Shown here: piece by piece, positions 26,883 to 35,702 of the stretch
Position numbering within the stretch: the first letter of the stretch is position 1
Layout of the letters: every line of letters starts with the position of its first letter
Assembly (NCBI GenBank): GCA_964386565.1
Contig: CAYLRU010000004.1
Span: 1-64,000 of the forward strand
Reading direction: 5' to 3'
Origin: CAYLRU01 sp964386565
Lineage (GTDB): Bacteria; Desulfobacterota; Desulfobacteria; Desulfobacterales; UBA5616
DNA: 64,000 bases
Notes under the pieces: model-generated
Told to the model about the DNA's origin: nothing
The model's database searches: none
What the model saw: the letters and a program-made list of their open reading frames with translations, nothing else
Translations under genes and position numbers: made by a program

Positions 26883-27497
26883 TCATGATACGCGAAAGAG
26901 AAATTCACGAATACCGTTTCTGTATATAAAAGACCTGATCTGGATAAACGGCTTCATAATTTCGAGAATGTCGCGGTTTTGACGGTTTTTCACGGGAAGC
27001 CGGAGATGTCGCTGGGGTCGGAAGCACACTTTATAACCGTTACCAATAACAAAACTGTTCACGGTTTTTGATTCAGCATCCTCATTGGATGCAAACACCA
27101 CGACATGACCGCCCGGTTTCACCATTTTCCGACACCGTTCAACCAGCTTTATGGCTTCCTGATCCTTAAAACGGTTCACCAGGTCCCAAAGCAAGACACC
27201 GTTGAAACTTCCGGGCGGATAATCCAGATGGCGCCATACCCGATCCGACGCGTCCCCGGTGTCGAGATTCCGGGACAACTCACGGTAAAAATCACATACA
27301 TAGAGCTTGCAGACCCTGCAGGAAAGAAAATTGATGTTTTCGCCGCATACAGGGCCCAGGTCAAGAACCGCAGCCCCGGCCACATCTTCAACGGTTTCAA
27401 TAAAAAGTCTCAAGGCATTGCTCGTGAAGGGACCCGGTGTTGATGATGCGTTCCGCCCGGTTTCCGGTTCCTTGTTCACCATGAAAGAATCGGCCAA
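26883..27497 (-). CDS. Class I SAM-dependent methyltransferase-like protein (204 aa)
   Basis: The glycine-rich SAM motif is seen in degenerate form as VLDLGPVCGENINFL (about 43-57), followed by an acidic strand end (LYVCDFY), LLWDLVNRF in the motif IV position, and a typical CRKMVKPGGHVVVFAS segment. The second glycine of the usual G-x-G is replaced (GPVCG), so activity is uncertain. The start is a TTG with AGAGGAAA seven bases upstream; an ATG at 27482 has no such site. It begins four bases after the bactofilin stop codon, so the two are certainly co-transcribed. The substrate is unknown. Confidence 0.65.
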   Translation of the reverse strand: MADSFMVNKEPETGRNASSTPGPFTSNALRLFIETVEDVAGAAVLDLGPVCGENINFLSCRVCKLYVCDFYRELSRNLDTGDASDRVWRHLDYPPGSFNGVLLWDLVNRFKDQEAIKLVERCRKMVKPGGHVVVFASNEDAESKTVNSFVIGNGYKVCFRPQRHLRLPVKNRQNRDILEIMKPFIQIRSFIYRNGIREFLFRVS

Positions 27498-27500
27498 CGG

Positions 27501-28010
27501 CTATTTCCTCTTTTCAGTCCCGGCGGCAAAAGCAATGGGTTCTTTTCCCCCGGCAGTATCCTGTAATTCCGTCGATTTTACGATGGACTCCACTTTCTTG
27601 CCGGAATCACGGGTTACATCGATTACCGCTTTAAGGACGGCTCCGTCTTCCACGGATATACGTTTGGCATGGATCTCACCGGTAAAATCCGCCTCCTTGG
27701 TAATCTTCACCTTGTCCAGCGCATGGATATTCCCTTTCAGACGTCCGCTGATCGTTACGTTTCCGGCACGGATCTCAGACTCCACGCTTCCCTTGGCACC
27801 GATGGTGAGATGAAACTTTTCCAGATCGATACTCCCTTTTACCGTTCCTTCGATTACCAGGTCTTCCCCGCCCTGGATACCGCCTTCGATGGAAATCTGT
27901 TTTCCGATGATGGTTTTCCCGGCATCCGGAACAGGGCGTGGGGCCGACGGCGGCATGGGTTCGGGTTCGACAGCTGTGTCCATGTTCTGATTCTTTGATT
28001 TTTTAAGCAT
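27501..28010 (-). CDS. Bactofilin-family cytoskeletal protein (169 aa)
   Basis: Bactofilins polymerise into nucleotide-free filaments that place cell-wall or polar proteins. The core right-handed beta-helix is obvious from the hydrophobic-alternating repeats IEGTVKGSIDL, LTIGAKGSVESEI, VTISGRLKGNIHA and VKITKEADFTGEIHA (about residues 35-130). A Pro-rich N-terminal tail and a Lys-rich C-terminal tail flank it, as usual. The ATG at 28010 has GAGGAA upstream; an earlier ATG at 28028 lacks a site. It lies between a sigma-54 activator gene and a methyltransferase gene on the same strand. Confidence 0.88.
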   Translation of the reverse strand: MLKKSKNQNMDTAVEPEPMPPSAPRPVPDAGKTIIGKQISIEGGIQGGEDLVIEGTVKGSIDLEKFHLTIGAKGSVESEIRAGNVTISGRLKGNIHALDKVKITKEADFTGEIHAKRISVEDGAVLKAVIDVTRDSGKKVESIVKSTELQDTAGGKEPIAFAAGTEKRK

Positions 28011-28131
28011 TTGGGATTCCTCTTTCATGGGGTTAATAAAAACGGCAACATCTCGTCATAAAACCAGAGGTTCTGAATCGGTTCAGGCTTTGTCGGAATT
28101 TTAGTTATCGTACAAAAATAATGAGAGATTT

Positions 28132-31100
28132 TCAATGACTTTTGTCGGGCCGTATCCCGAGCTTGCGCATCCGGCTGTATAGCGTAGTCCTTTTGATTCC
28201 CAGCAGGTCGCCTGCGCCGCCTGCTCCTCCGATCCTTCCATCGGTCCGATCAAGAATATACCGGATATATCGCCGTTCAAGATCTTCCAATGAGGGGGTA
28301 TCGCTGAAAAAGCGGTCAACGGTGGAATGACGGGTGCTCGAACTTAACAGGGCGCTGTTGTGTTGTCCGGATTCTCCTGAATCCAGTTGGCTGAAATCCA
28401 GTTTTCCATTCCTCGACAGCAACACGGCTCTTTCCATGACATTTTTGAGTTCCCGGACATTCCCGGGCCATGGATAACCGGTCAGCACGGCAATATCATC
28501 GGGCAGGATTTCCAGTCCTTCTTTATTATGCTTTACGGCGTACTGAGATAAAAAGTGCTTTGCAAGAATGACAATATCTTCAATTCTCTCACGCAGCGGG
28601 GGCACCACAATGGGCATCATGTTTAAGCGGTAAAACAGATCCTGCCGAAATCGTCCTTCTGACACTTCTTTTTCCAGTTCCCTGTTCGTGGCGGCGATAA
28701 GACGAAAATCCGACGTCAGTGTCCGGGTCCCCCCAACCCTGACAAATGTCTTTTCCTGCAATAACCGCAGGAGCTTTACTTGAAAAGACAGAGGGACTTC
28801 ACCGATTTCATCCAGCAACAATGTACCTTTATTAGCCAGTTCGATCCGCCCGCGCTTTTGCTGGTCGGCACCGGTAAAGGCACCTTTTTCATAGCCGAAC
28901 AACTCGCTTTCCAGCAGGCTTTCCGGAATGGCAGTCAAATCCACCACTACAAAAGGGCCGAGCTTACGGGAGCTCATATGATGAAGCTGCCGGGCCAGGA
29001 CTTCTTTACCCACACCGGTTTCCCCCTGAATCAGGATTGTGGTGTCCGTGGTGGCGACCTGTTCGGCCTCGGCCAGCAACCGGGTCATGACCTGACTCTG
29101 GAATACGAGTTCTTCACGCTGCATCTGCTCGATTTGGAAAGACTGGGCAGATGATCTGATGCTGGTTTCTTTTTTCAATTGGCCGTAATCGATGAGCTGT
29201 TCGATATAATCGCTCATGAATTTGGCCAACTGGACCATCAACTGTTTATCCAGCAGATGAAACCGGTTTTCAAGGTAGATATTGTCAAAATAGAAGACAC
29301 CTGACACCTTATTTCGTTTTTGCATGGGAAGGCACATGATCTCCCGGATAAAGGGGCGCCCCAAAGCGTTTTCATCAGGTCTGAATGAAAACGTTGCCGC
29401 CTTTCCTGTTCGAATGACATTTTCGATCGCCGTAATGCCGGATGCGAAGTCCTCCCTGTTAATGTCGGATTCCGTCATGTTGTAGCCGGCCCTGAGAAGG
29501 GGGTTGGCGGCTGAGTCGAAGGAATCGGCACGAAAAATCCCCCCCCGTTCCGCCATTAAGAGACGACAGGCAAATTTCAGCATCCGGGTCAGGATCTGAT
29601 CCACATTCTCACTGTACACCTTGAATTCAAAAATTTTCAGGCACTGGCACATAAAATGCTGATAATCCCGCCGTATTTTCGCCGCTTTATTCTGTTTTTT
29701 CACCAGATATTTCAAATCCCGGGGAAAGATAAATTCCAGGCGGTGCTGTGAAAGGGTTTCAAAAGCATTTTCAGCCAACTGCACGGCCTGTCGTTTCTTG
29801 TTCTCAAGAATTTTCAGCCGTGCTTGCTCAAGTTGGGTTTTGGCCAACTCAATGGGATCCCCTGATTGATCAAGGTGTTTTTTGCTGTCTTCAAGATAAG
29901 ACCGGATTACGTTTATCGGCTCCTTATTTCGAAAGGCTCTTTTGGCCATCAGACGGAATGCAGCGCCTTTGGCATGAATATTGGGCGCCTTCCGGATCCA
30001 CGATATTTCATTTTCCAGATTCAGCCTCGGGTTAACGGGCAGGCCCAATGACTCGATTTCATATATCATCTCCAGAATATGCGGCGCCGTGTACAGCCTC
30101 GGAAACCCGTCCATGCCGCCGATACTCGCCGGCCGGTCCATTTTTTCCAGTGCCTCTTCAATGCGGCCCTCGATAAATCTTTGATACGTCAGGCTGCCCT
30201 CGGCAATGGCCAAAGCAAAAGTGTTGTTGGTCTCTAATGCCTCGGCACGGGCGGATTCCAGATGAAATACGGCTTCATTGTACTTCCCCACCATCTGCAG
30301 GACGGTCCCCAATATGGCACGAATGGTGATGGCCAATGCATCCTGGGACCTCGCCAACGCCAGGCGCCGCGACCGTTCAAGACCGCCCAGGGCATCATGA
30401 AAATAACCCAGGTTTGCCACACACCATCCAAGTAAAAAGGGCATGGGAAGAGGCCCCAATGTCATACTTTCGCCACCCTGTAATCCAAAGTCCAGATTTG
30501 CGCGTTCCAAGTAAGGTTCCGCCTCCCTGAACATTCCTTTTAAAAAAAAATTCAGCCCCAAAAATGCCGCTGACCGGTTTAAAATATCCTCATCTCCCAG
30601 TTCCTTGACCTCTTTTAATCCCTCGGTAAGGGCCTTCGAGGACTCTACATGTTGCCGGGCGATATGGAGAAATATGGAAAGATTGAGGTTTATCAAGGCA
30701 TGGGAACGTCTGTCTCCAAGACGGCGTGCCATGGAGCGCGCCTTGTCCAGGAACCTCGGAAGTTCCATAAAACCGGTTCCCAGGGAAAAACAGAGATCTG
30801 AAAGTTTCAGTGTCGCCGATATGAAAATCCGGTTATACCCGGGATCCACCGAAATTTCGTAAAGCTGTTTGACCACGTTCCAGAGATGATGCATGGCCCG
30901 ATGCTGATCGCCGTTCATCAGCGCCTTCCGGGCCTGATTGATTTCAAGCTCGGCAATATCTTTTACCCGGCCGGTTTTTACCAAGAGACCGGATACCACA
31001 TCCGGATCTATTTCATCGATGATGTTCAGCTCGATAAGCCGATCGATAATATCGGATAACCGGTCCCGGTTATTCATGGCATCAAGCCTTTCCCTCATCT

Positions 31101-31332
31101 GTTTCGGAAGGCTTGGTGAAATGCAGAATCGGTTCTCATCGATTTCACTGATCAACGCCGGATGCCGTTTTCTTCCCAGCAAATCCATAAAAGGCGCCGG
31201 AAGTATGGGGGCAAGCTTTCCGGCTACCTCAAGGGATACGGGTTTTTCAAGTGCATACAGAACGGATAAAAATTCCAACTGCTCATCGGTAAGGCGGGAC
31301 GATTCTGCATCCATGGCCGTTTCCTCGGACAT
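28132..31332 (-). CDS. Sigma-54-dependent activator with TPR-like and GAF sensor regions (1066 aa)
   Basis: This large enhancer-binding protein has an alpha-helical N-terminal half (about residues 15-560, TPR/MalT-like repeats such as the ALAITIRAILGTVLQ segment), a GAF domain (about 575-730), and an AAA+ domain with Walker A GETGVGKE (770-777), intact GAFTGA loop (817-822) and Walker B LLLDEIG. A Fis-type HTH sits at about 1015-1060. The MalT-like N-terminus plus GAF suggests it senses a small molecule. It is divergent from two flavoprotein genes whose promoter is a good -24/-12 site and between which paired inverted repeats lie (31412-31468), so it probably activates them. Bactofilin and methyltransferase genes follow it on the same strand. 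Confidence 0.88.
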   Translation of the reverse strand: MSEETAMDAESSRLTDEQLEFLSVLYALEKPVSLEVAGKLAPILPAPFMDLLGRKRHPALISEIDENRFCISPSLPKQMRERLDAMNNRDRLSDIIDRLIELNIIDEIDPDVVSGLLVKTGRVKDIAELEINQARKALMNGDQHRAMHHLWNVVKQLYEISVDPGYNRIFISATLKLSDLCFSLGTGFMELPRFLDKARSMARRLGDRRSHALINLNLSIFLHIARQHVESSKALTEGLKEVKELGDEDILNRSAAFLGLNFFLKGMFREAEPYLERANLDFGLQGGESMTLGPLPMPFLLGWCVANLGYFHDALGGLERSRRLALARSQDALAITIRAILGTVLQMVGKYNEAVFHLESARAEALETNNTFALAIAEGSLTYQRFIEGRIEEALEKMDRPASIGGMDGFPRLYTAPHILEMIYEIESLGLPVNPRLNLENEISWIRKAPNIHAKGAAFRLMAKRAFRNKEPINVIRSYLEDSKKHLDQSGDPIELAKTQLEQARLKILENKKRQAVQLAENAFETLSQHRLEFIFPRDLKYLVKKQNKAAKIRRDYQHFMCQCLKIFEFKVYSENVDQILTRMLKFACRLLMAERGGIFRADSFDSAANPLLRAGYNMTESDINREDFASGITAIENVIRTGKAATFSFRPDENALGRPFIREIMCLPMQKRNKVSGVFYFDNIYLENRFHLLDKQLMVQLAKFMSDYIEQLIDYGQLKKETSIRSSAQSFQIEQMQREELVFQSQVMTRLLAEAEQVATTDTTILIQGETGVGKEVLARQLHHMSSRKLGPFVVVDLTAIPESLLESELFGYEKGAFTGADQQKRGRIELANKGTLLLDEIGEVPLSFQVKLLRLLQEKTFVRVGGTRTLTSDFRLIAATNRELEKEVSEGRFRQDLFYRLNMMPIVVPPLRERIEDIVILAKHFLSQYAVKHNKEGLEILPDDIAVLTGYPWPGNVRELKNVMERAVLLSRNGKLDFSQLDSGESGQHNSALLSSSTRHSTVDRFFSDTPSLEDLERRYIRYILDRTDGRIGGAGGAGDLLGIKRTTLYSRMRKLGIRPDKSH

Positions 31333-31411
31333 ATTGACGGTGCTTTACATCGTTGCCAGTGTGGTTGTGATAAAAAATATATGACAAACCCGGTTATAAA
31401 TCAAGCACAAA

Positions 31412-31468
31412 TGTCTATAAATTGACATCTATGATATTATATAGACATGTGCTGTCTATTATCAGACA
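31412..31468. promoter_or_regulatory. Paired inverted repeats, candidate enhancer (UAS) for the sigma-54 activator
   Basis: Two 16-bp sites share the form TGTCTAT-N5-GACA: TGTCTATAAATTGACA (31412-31427) and TGTCTATTATCAGACA (31453-31468). The second contains TGTCT-N6-AGACA exactly. Between them ATAGACATGTGCTGTCTAT (31441-31459) is a further perfect inverted repeat. Site starts are 41 bases apart, about four helical turns, and lie 116-172 bases upstream of the -24/-12 promoter, the normal enhancer distance. Confidence 0.7.
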
Positions 31469-31583
31469 TATTCCCATTTCCATTCTTTACGACGTTCTCA
31501 CTGTCAATAAAATTTTATGTTTCTTTAATATGTTATATCCATTTCGAATATCCGGCAGAAAAAATTCCATCCAAATTTAAAGC

Positions 31584-31599
31584 TGGCATATTTCATGCA
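31584..31599 (+). promoter_or_regulatory. Sigma-54 (-24/-12) promoter of the flavoprotein operon
   Basis: TGGCATATTTCATGCA has the invariant GG and GC ten bases apart and matches the consensus TGGCAC-N5-TTGCA at most positions. Transcription would start near 31611, about 120 bases before the first gene. A sigma-54 activator gene is divergent next door. Confidence 0.75.
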
Positions 31600-31731
31600 G
31601 AGATTATATAATGCTCAAATTGTGAATACTCATCATATTTGTTACGCATCTCATTCAGAGTCCCAATTCATTCGGCTTGTTTTTTTTCAAAATCCTTATC
31701 CTTTTAACATGTGACAGAAAGGGGGTACGCC

Positions 31732-33417
31732 TTGAAAGAAGTCTATGATGTCGTAATCATCGGCGGCGGTACGAACAGTCTCAGTATCGCCAGCTACCTG
31801 GGCAAATGCGGGCTTTCGGTATGCATCCTGGAAGCCCGGGGGGAATGCGGCGGGGGCGCGGAAAATACGGAGCCCATGCCGGGGTGCAAAATCGACCCCC
31901 ATGCAACCTATCTTTATGGCGGCGCAGCACCGGCATTTGAACAACTCGAACTCCACAAATTCGGATTTCGAACCGTCCATTATAATGTCATGGGCGGCGG
32001 CGTGACTTCAGACGGAAACGGGCACCTGGCCGGATCGCGGAATCCTGACGTTTTGGAAAAGACAGTCAAAAAATTATCGGCAAAAGATCTGGAGACCATG
32101 GATCAGATGATGGTGAGTTTCGGCGAACCGGAAAAACTGGCGGAATTGTTAAGATCCATATACTGGACGCCACCGCCGCCGCCGCACATCCAACTCCCTG
32201 TGGAAGACCTGCCATGGGCCAAGGTTTTCAGGAAACACCAGCACCCGTTGTATGATGATTCCTGGAACACCATGTCTACCATGGAACTTCTTGATTCCCT
32301 GTTCGATGACGAACAGCTGAAAGTCTCCTCGGCCATGGCCACATGGTATAACGGACCTCATCCCAACTGGAAAGGAACGGCAATTCCGGGCTATTGCTGC
32401 AACCATCTGGTGGGATACAGCAGCGGCAAACCCAGGGGCGGCATGCATTCCTTGACCCATGCCCTGGTACGATGCGCCATGCACTACGGTGCCAAAATCT
32501 ACACCAACAGCAAGGTCGAGGAAATTATCGTGGAAGACCGGGAAGCCAAGGGCGTCATCCTGGCCGACGATGCAACGGCCAAAAGCAGAAAGATTTATGC
32601 CGACAAAGCGGTTATTTCCAACACCCATGTCAAACCCACCTTTCTCGAACTGGTTCCAAGCCGGGAATTGGATCCCGCCTTTTTGGAGCGGGTTAACGGG
32701 ATTAACCTGAAAGGCGGCAGTCTTTTTGTCCTGTCCCTGGTTACCCGTGAAATGCCCAAATACAAGGGTGATGCCGAGGAAATGTTTTCAAACGGCACCT
32801 ACCCTTCCTGTACATGGATCAATCTCGATTCCCGGGAAGCCATGTATAACATGGAACGGGTGGTGTATTCGTTAAATACACACCCCATTCGCAAGGAAGA
32901 CATGCTCCTGGCATTCATTAATCATGATGTCTATGACAAATCCTGCCAGACACCGGAAGGCTACCATGTTTTCACCCCCATATATCTCCAGGTCCCGCCG
33001 CCGGAATACCACCGGGACGGCCCCACGGCTGTGAACGACGCCAAATGGGAAATCGTAGAGGTGATGCTGGAAAAAATCCGGGAAGTTGCCCCCAATTTAA
33101 CAGACGACAAAATCGTCGCCAAATTCGTGAATACACCGTATGACTCATCCCTGCGAAACATGGGATTTGTGGGCGGCAACTGGATGGGTATCAGCCAGGA
33201 GGAAGAGCAGTGGTATGTAAAGAAGCCCCTGCCCGAACTGTCCCGGTATCGGACGCCGATCAAAAATCTGTACCTGTGCAATCATACGTCCTATCCCGGT
33301 GGTTTAGCCCTGCAGGCGGTATCATACAATCTGATGCATATCCTGATCGAGGACCTGAAGCTGAAGCCTGGTGAATGGTGGTATCCGTCCCCGCATTTTA
33401 TTCCGTCGGATGCCTGA
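31732..33417 (+). CDS. FAD/NAD(P)-dependent oxidoreductase, phytoene-desaturase-like (561 aa)
   Basis: The N-terminus is a dinucleotide-binding fold VVIIGGGTNSLSIASYLG followed by the acidic strand end VCILEARGECGGGAE, the signature of phytoene dehydrogenase/CrtI-type and related amine-oxidase-like flavoenzymes. The C-terminus has the second FAD contact region, LYLCNHTSYPGGLALQ. There is no carotenoid gene in the window, so the substrate is probably not phytoene; saturation or desaturation of a hydrophobic substrate is only inferred. A GTG at 31711 is possible, but the TTG at 31732 has AAAGGGGG at proper spacing. It is the first gene after a sigma-54 promoter, followed by a paralogue. Confidence 0.75.
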   Translation: MKEVYDVVIIGGGTNSLSIASYLGKCGLSVCILEARGECGGGAENTEPMPGCKIDPHATYLYGGAAPAFEQLELHKFGFRTVHYNVMGGGVTSDGNGHLAGSRNPDVLEKTVKKLSAKDLETMDQMMVSFGEPEKLAELLRSIYWTPPPPPHIQLPVEDLPWAKVFRKHQHPLYDDSWNTMSTMELLDSLFDDEQLKVSSAMATWYNGPHPNWKGTAIPGYCCNHLVGYSSGKPRGGMHSLTHALVRCAMHYGAKIYTNSKVEEIIVEDREAKGVILADDATAKSRKIYADKAVISNTHVKPTFLELVPSRELDPAFLERVNGINLKGGSLFVLSLVTREMPKYKGDAEEMFSNGTYPSCTWINLDSREAMYNMERVVYSLNTHPIRKEDMLLAFINHDVYDKSCQTPEGYHVFTPIYLQVPPPEYHRDGPTAVNDAKWEIVEVMLEKIREVAPNLTDDKIVAKFVNTPYDSSLRNMGFVGGNWMGISQEEEQWYVKKPLPELSRYRTPIKNLYLCNHTSYPGGLALQAVSYNLMHILIEDLKLKPGEWWYPSPHFIPSDA

Positions 33418-33524
33418 TTTCATCGGTCTGATCCGGTTTTAAGCAGACAATACCACGATCAGGATGAATGCCAAACCCGTTCTCTGTTCGTCGGCCGTCT
33501 TCCGGATAGCCGGTCAAGATTTTG

Positions 33525-33548
33525 CTGGTGCTTTATCTGGTGCTTTAT
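33525..33548. repeat. Exact 12-bp tandem duplication
   Basis: CTGGTGCTTTAT occurs twice head to tail in the 217-base gap between the two flavoprotein genes, about 85 bases before the second start codon. Nothing else is recognised in the gap. Confidence 0.7.
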
Positions 33549-33634
33549 TCGGAAGCGAGGGGCAAGCATATGCCGTTATTGACCGACCGACAGGAACCAT
33601 GATGCTATTAATCGCTGCTTAGGAGGAAAATTTT

Positions 33635-35308
33635 ATGCCAGTAAATAATCATCCCGGAAATACAACATGGAAATACGACATGCCGACCATCCCGAAAATG
33701 TCTGATGAAATATCATGTGATGTGGCCATTATCGGTGCCGGTCCCAACGGGTTAATTACGGCCGCATACCTGGCCAAAGCCGGTTTGAATGTCGTTTTGC
33801 TGGAAAGGCGCTACGAAGTGGGCGGCGGGCTTTCCACCGAAGAAATCCTGTTCCCGTCCTATTTCGCAAACACCCATGCGACCTATCATCTGATGGTGGA
33901 TTACATGCCGGCCATATCGGATTTCGACCTTGCCAATCACTCCCTGCAATTTGTCAAGCCCCATCGGCAAACCGGCATTCTTTTCAAAGACGGCTCGTCC
34001 TGGATCATGTCGGCAAAGATTCAGGACACTGCGGATCAGATTATGAAATACTCACGTGAAGATGCCGTATCCTTTGAAAAATATTCAAGATTGTTCATTC
34101 AAATCATCGAGGAAATTTTGGCCCCGGCCACTTATTACCAGCCTCTTCCACCTATTGAACTGGCGGTTAAAACCGAAAGAACCGCCATCGGTAAAGAGAT
34201 GATGAAGCTTGCCGAAGACAGCCCGGTGGAAATCATCGACCGCATGTTTAAAGATGAACGTGTTAAAGCCATGTTCCTGTATGTCACCTGCATGTGGGGA
34301 CTGGCACCGAATGAACCCGGCCTCGGCTACCTTGTTCCCCTGCTAATGATCCAAAGCGGAATGAACAAATGCATCAGCATCGGGGGCTCCCACAAACTGG
34401 CCAGCAGTTTGTCAAAAGAGGTCATTAAAAATAAAGGCCTGATCCTGGAAAACGCTGAAGTCACAAAAATCATTATGGAAAACGGCAGGGCCGTCGGGGT
34501 CGAAATCTTCGACGGCATGATTGTCAAAGCCAAGACCGTCGTATCGAGCCTTGATCCCCAGACCACCTTTTTAAAACTGGTCGGCGAGGATCATCTGCCA
34601 CCGGCGCTCAAAAATTACGTGAACAACTGGGCATGGGATAAAACCAGCTTTTTTACCACCCACGTAGCCCTTAAGGAACCGCTCAAATATATCGCAGACG
34701 AACGGGATATCGATAAAACCTTCATGAACATCGTCGGTATCGATTCATCTCGGGAACTGGTACAGATGGCCGAAAGTATCAGGTCCGGAAAAATCAACAC
34801 CATCGCCGGACACTGTTCAGTTGAAACGATCTACGACAGGACACTGGCACAGGTACCGGGACACCACACGGCATTTTTCCAGATGATGGTTCCAGGCCAA
34901 ATTGAGGGCGGATGGGAAGATCAAAAGGAACAGATCGAAAACAAAGTCATGGAAACCTGGGGTAAATATACCAAAAACCTCAACAGCAACAACCTGGTCA
35001 TGAAAACTTCCGAAAGCCCGCTGGATATTGAACGGCGGATTCCCTGCATGAAATACGGTTCCATCAAGCATGGGGAATACAACCCGCTTCAAATGGGCTA
35101 TTTCCGACCCAATGATTTATGTTCCCGTACCGCCACCCCCATAGAGGGATTGTATGTAAACGGCGCCTCCACCTATCCGGGCGGCTTGATCATCGGCGGA
35201 CCCGGTTATATTGCGGCGAACAAAATCGCCGAAGATATGGGAGTTGCCAAATGGTGGAAGTATTCAGACAGCATTGAGCGGTATGTGAAACAATATATTG
35301 ATGATTGA
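33635..35308 (+). CDS. Second phytoene-desaturase-like FAD oxidoreductase (557 aa)
   Basis: This is a paralogue of the preceding gene. The FAD-binding start VAIIGAGPNGLITAAYLAKAG is followed by VVLLERRYEVGGG and, at the C-terminus, LYVNGASTYPGGLIIGGPG. Unlike its neighbour it has a 30-residue N-terminal extension before the Rossmann fold. The TAGGAGG ribosome binding site seven to eight bases before the ATG is strong. The pair may form a heterodimer or act on successive intermediates; both ideas are inference. It overlaps nothing, and a long palindrome and two small paralogous genes follow. Confidence 0.78.
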   Translation: MPVNNHPGNTTWKYDMPTIPKMSDEISCDVAIIGAGPNGLITAAYLAKAGLNVVLLERRYEVGGGLSTEEILFPSYFANTHATYHLMVDYMPAISDFDLANHSLQFVKPHRQTGILFKDGSSWIMSAKIQDTADQIMKYSREDAVSFEKYSRLFIQIIEEILAPATYYQPLPPIELAVKTERTAIGKEMMKLAEDSPVEIIDRMFKDERVKAMFLYVTCMWGLAPNEPGLGYLVPLLMIQSGMNKCISIGGSHKLASSLSKEVIKNKGLILENAEVTKIIMENGRAVGVEIFDGMIVKAKTVVSSLDPQTTFLKLVGEDHLPPALKNYVNNWAWDKTSFFTTHVALKEPLKYIADERDIDKTFMNIVGIDSSRELVQMAESIRSGKINTIAGHCSVETIYDRTLAQVPGHHTAFFQMMVPGQIEGGWEDQKEQIENKVMETWGKYTKNLNSNNLVMKTSESPLDIERRIPCMKYGSIKHGEYNPLQMGYFRPNDLCSRTATPIEGLYVNGASTYPGGLIIGGPGYIAANKIAEDMGVAKWWKYSDSIERYVKQYIDD

Positions 35309-35343
35309 TGCAAAAATAAAAACAGCAGAAATACGGCCAAGGG

Positions 35344-35377
35344 GGCGTAAGGTGCACGGTGCCGTGCACCTTACGCC
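35344..35377. repeat. Near-perfect 34-bp palindrome (hairpin) between flavoprotein and small genes
   Basis: GGCGTAAGGTGCACGG (35344-35359) and its exact complement CCGTGCACCTTACGCC (35362-35377) are separated by two bases. It is followed by TTTATTA, a poor U-run. It could act as a weak terminator, an mRNA stabiliser that sets different levels for the genes on either side, or a protein-binding palindrome. Confidence 0.7.
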
Positions 35378-35411
35378 TTTATTAAACCAAGATTACGGAG
35401 GATTATTGCGC

Positions 35412-35702
35412 ATGAAAATGTGGTCCGAAGGCCTGGGCAAAATTCAACTTGAAGTGGACTTCTCACGTTACTGGGTTGACAACGAAGAAGACGGCACGGT
35501 GATTAAAGGCGTCACGGTTCAGCCGGTTCAGTGGGATTTCAAGGCGATATTTACGAAAAAAGATATCCCCGGTCTGCTAAATATCTTTTTCAAGCCCACC
35601 ACTTGGTTCTTTATCATTCGAAACATTCACATGGTATTTCTTTTTTTCATCGAAAAGGTATTTAAACGTGAACGTTACGCCGTGGAGGTGAAGCCGAAAT
35701 GA
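35412..35702 (+). CDS. Small paralogous protein A, unknown function (96 aa)
   Basis: The protein begins MKMWSEGLGKIQLEVDFSRY and ends with a hydrophobic helix (about residues 64-82, FFIIRNIHMVFLFFIEKVF) and a basic tail, so it may bind a membrane at its C-terminus. It is a clear paralogue of the next gene: MKxWSxGLGxxxLxxxFxxY at the start, QPVQWDF/DPVMWNF in the middle, and FxxxxxNIHxxxLFFxEKxFKR at the end. I know no family for it. The ATG at 35412 follows GGAGGATT; the frame upstream to 35298 crosses the palindrome and is unlikely to be translated. It overlaps its paralogue by ATGA. Confidence 0.65.
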   Translation: MKMWSEGLGKIQLEVDFSRYWVDNEEDGTVIKGVTVQPVQWDFKAIFTKKDIPGLLNIFFKPTTWFFIIRNIHMVFLFFIEKVFKRERYAVEVKPK

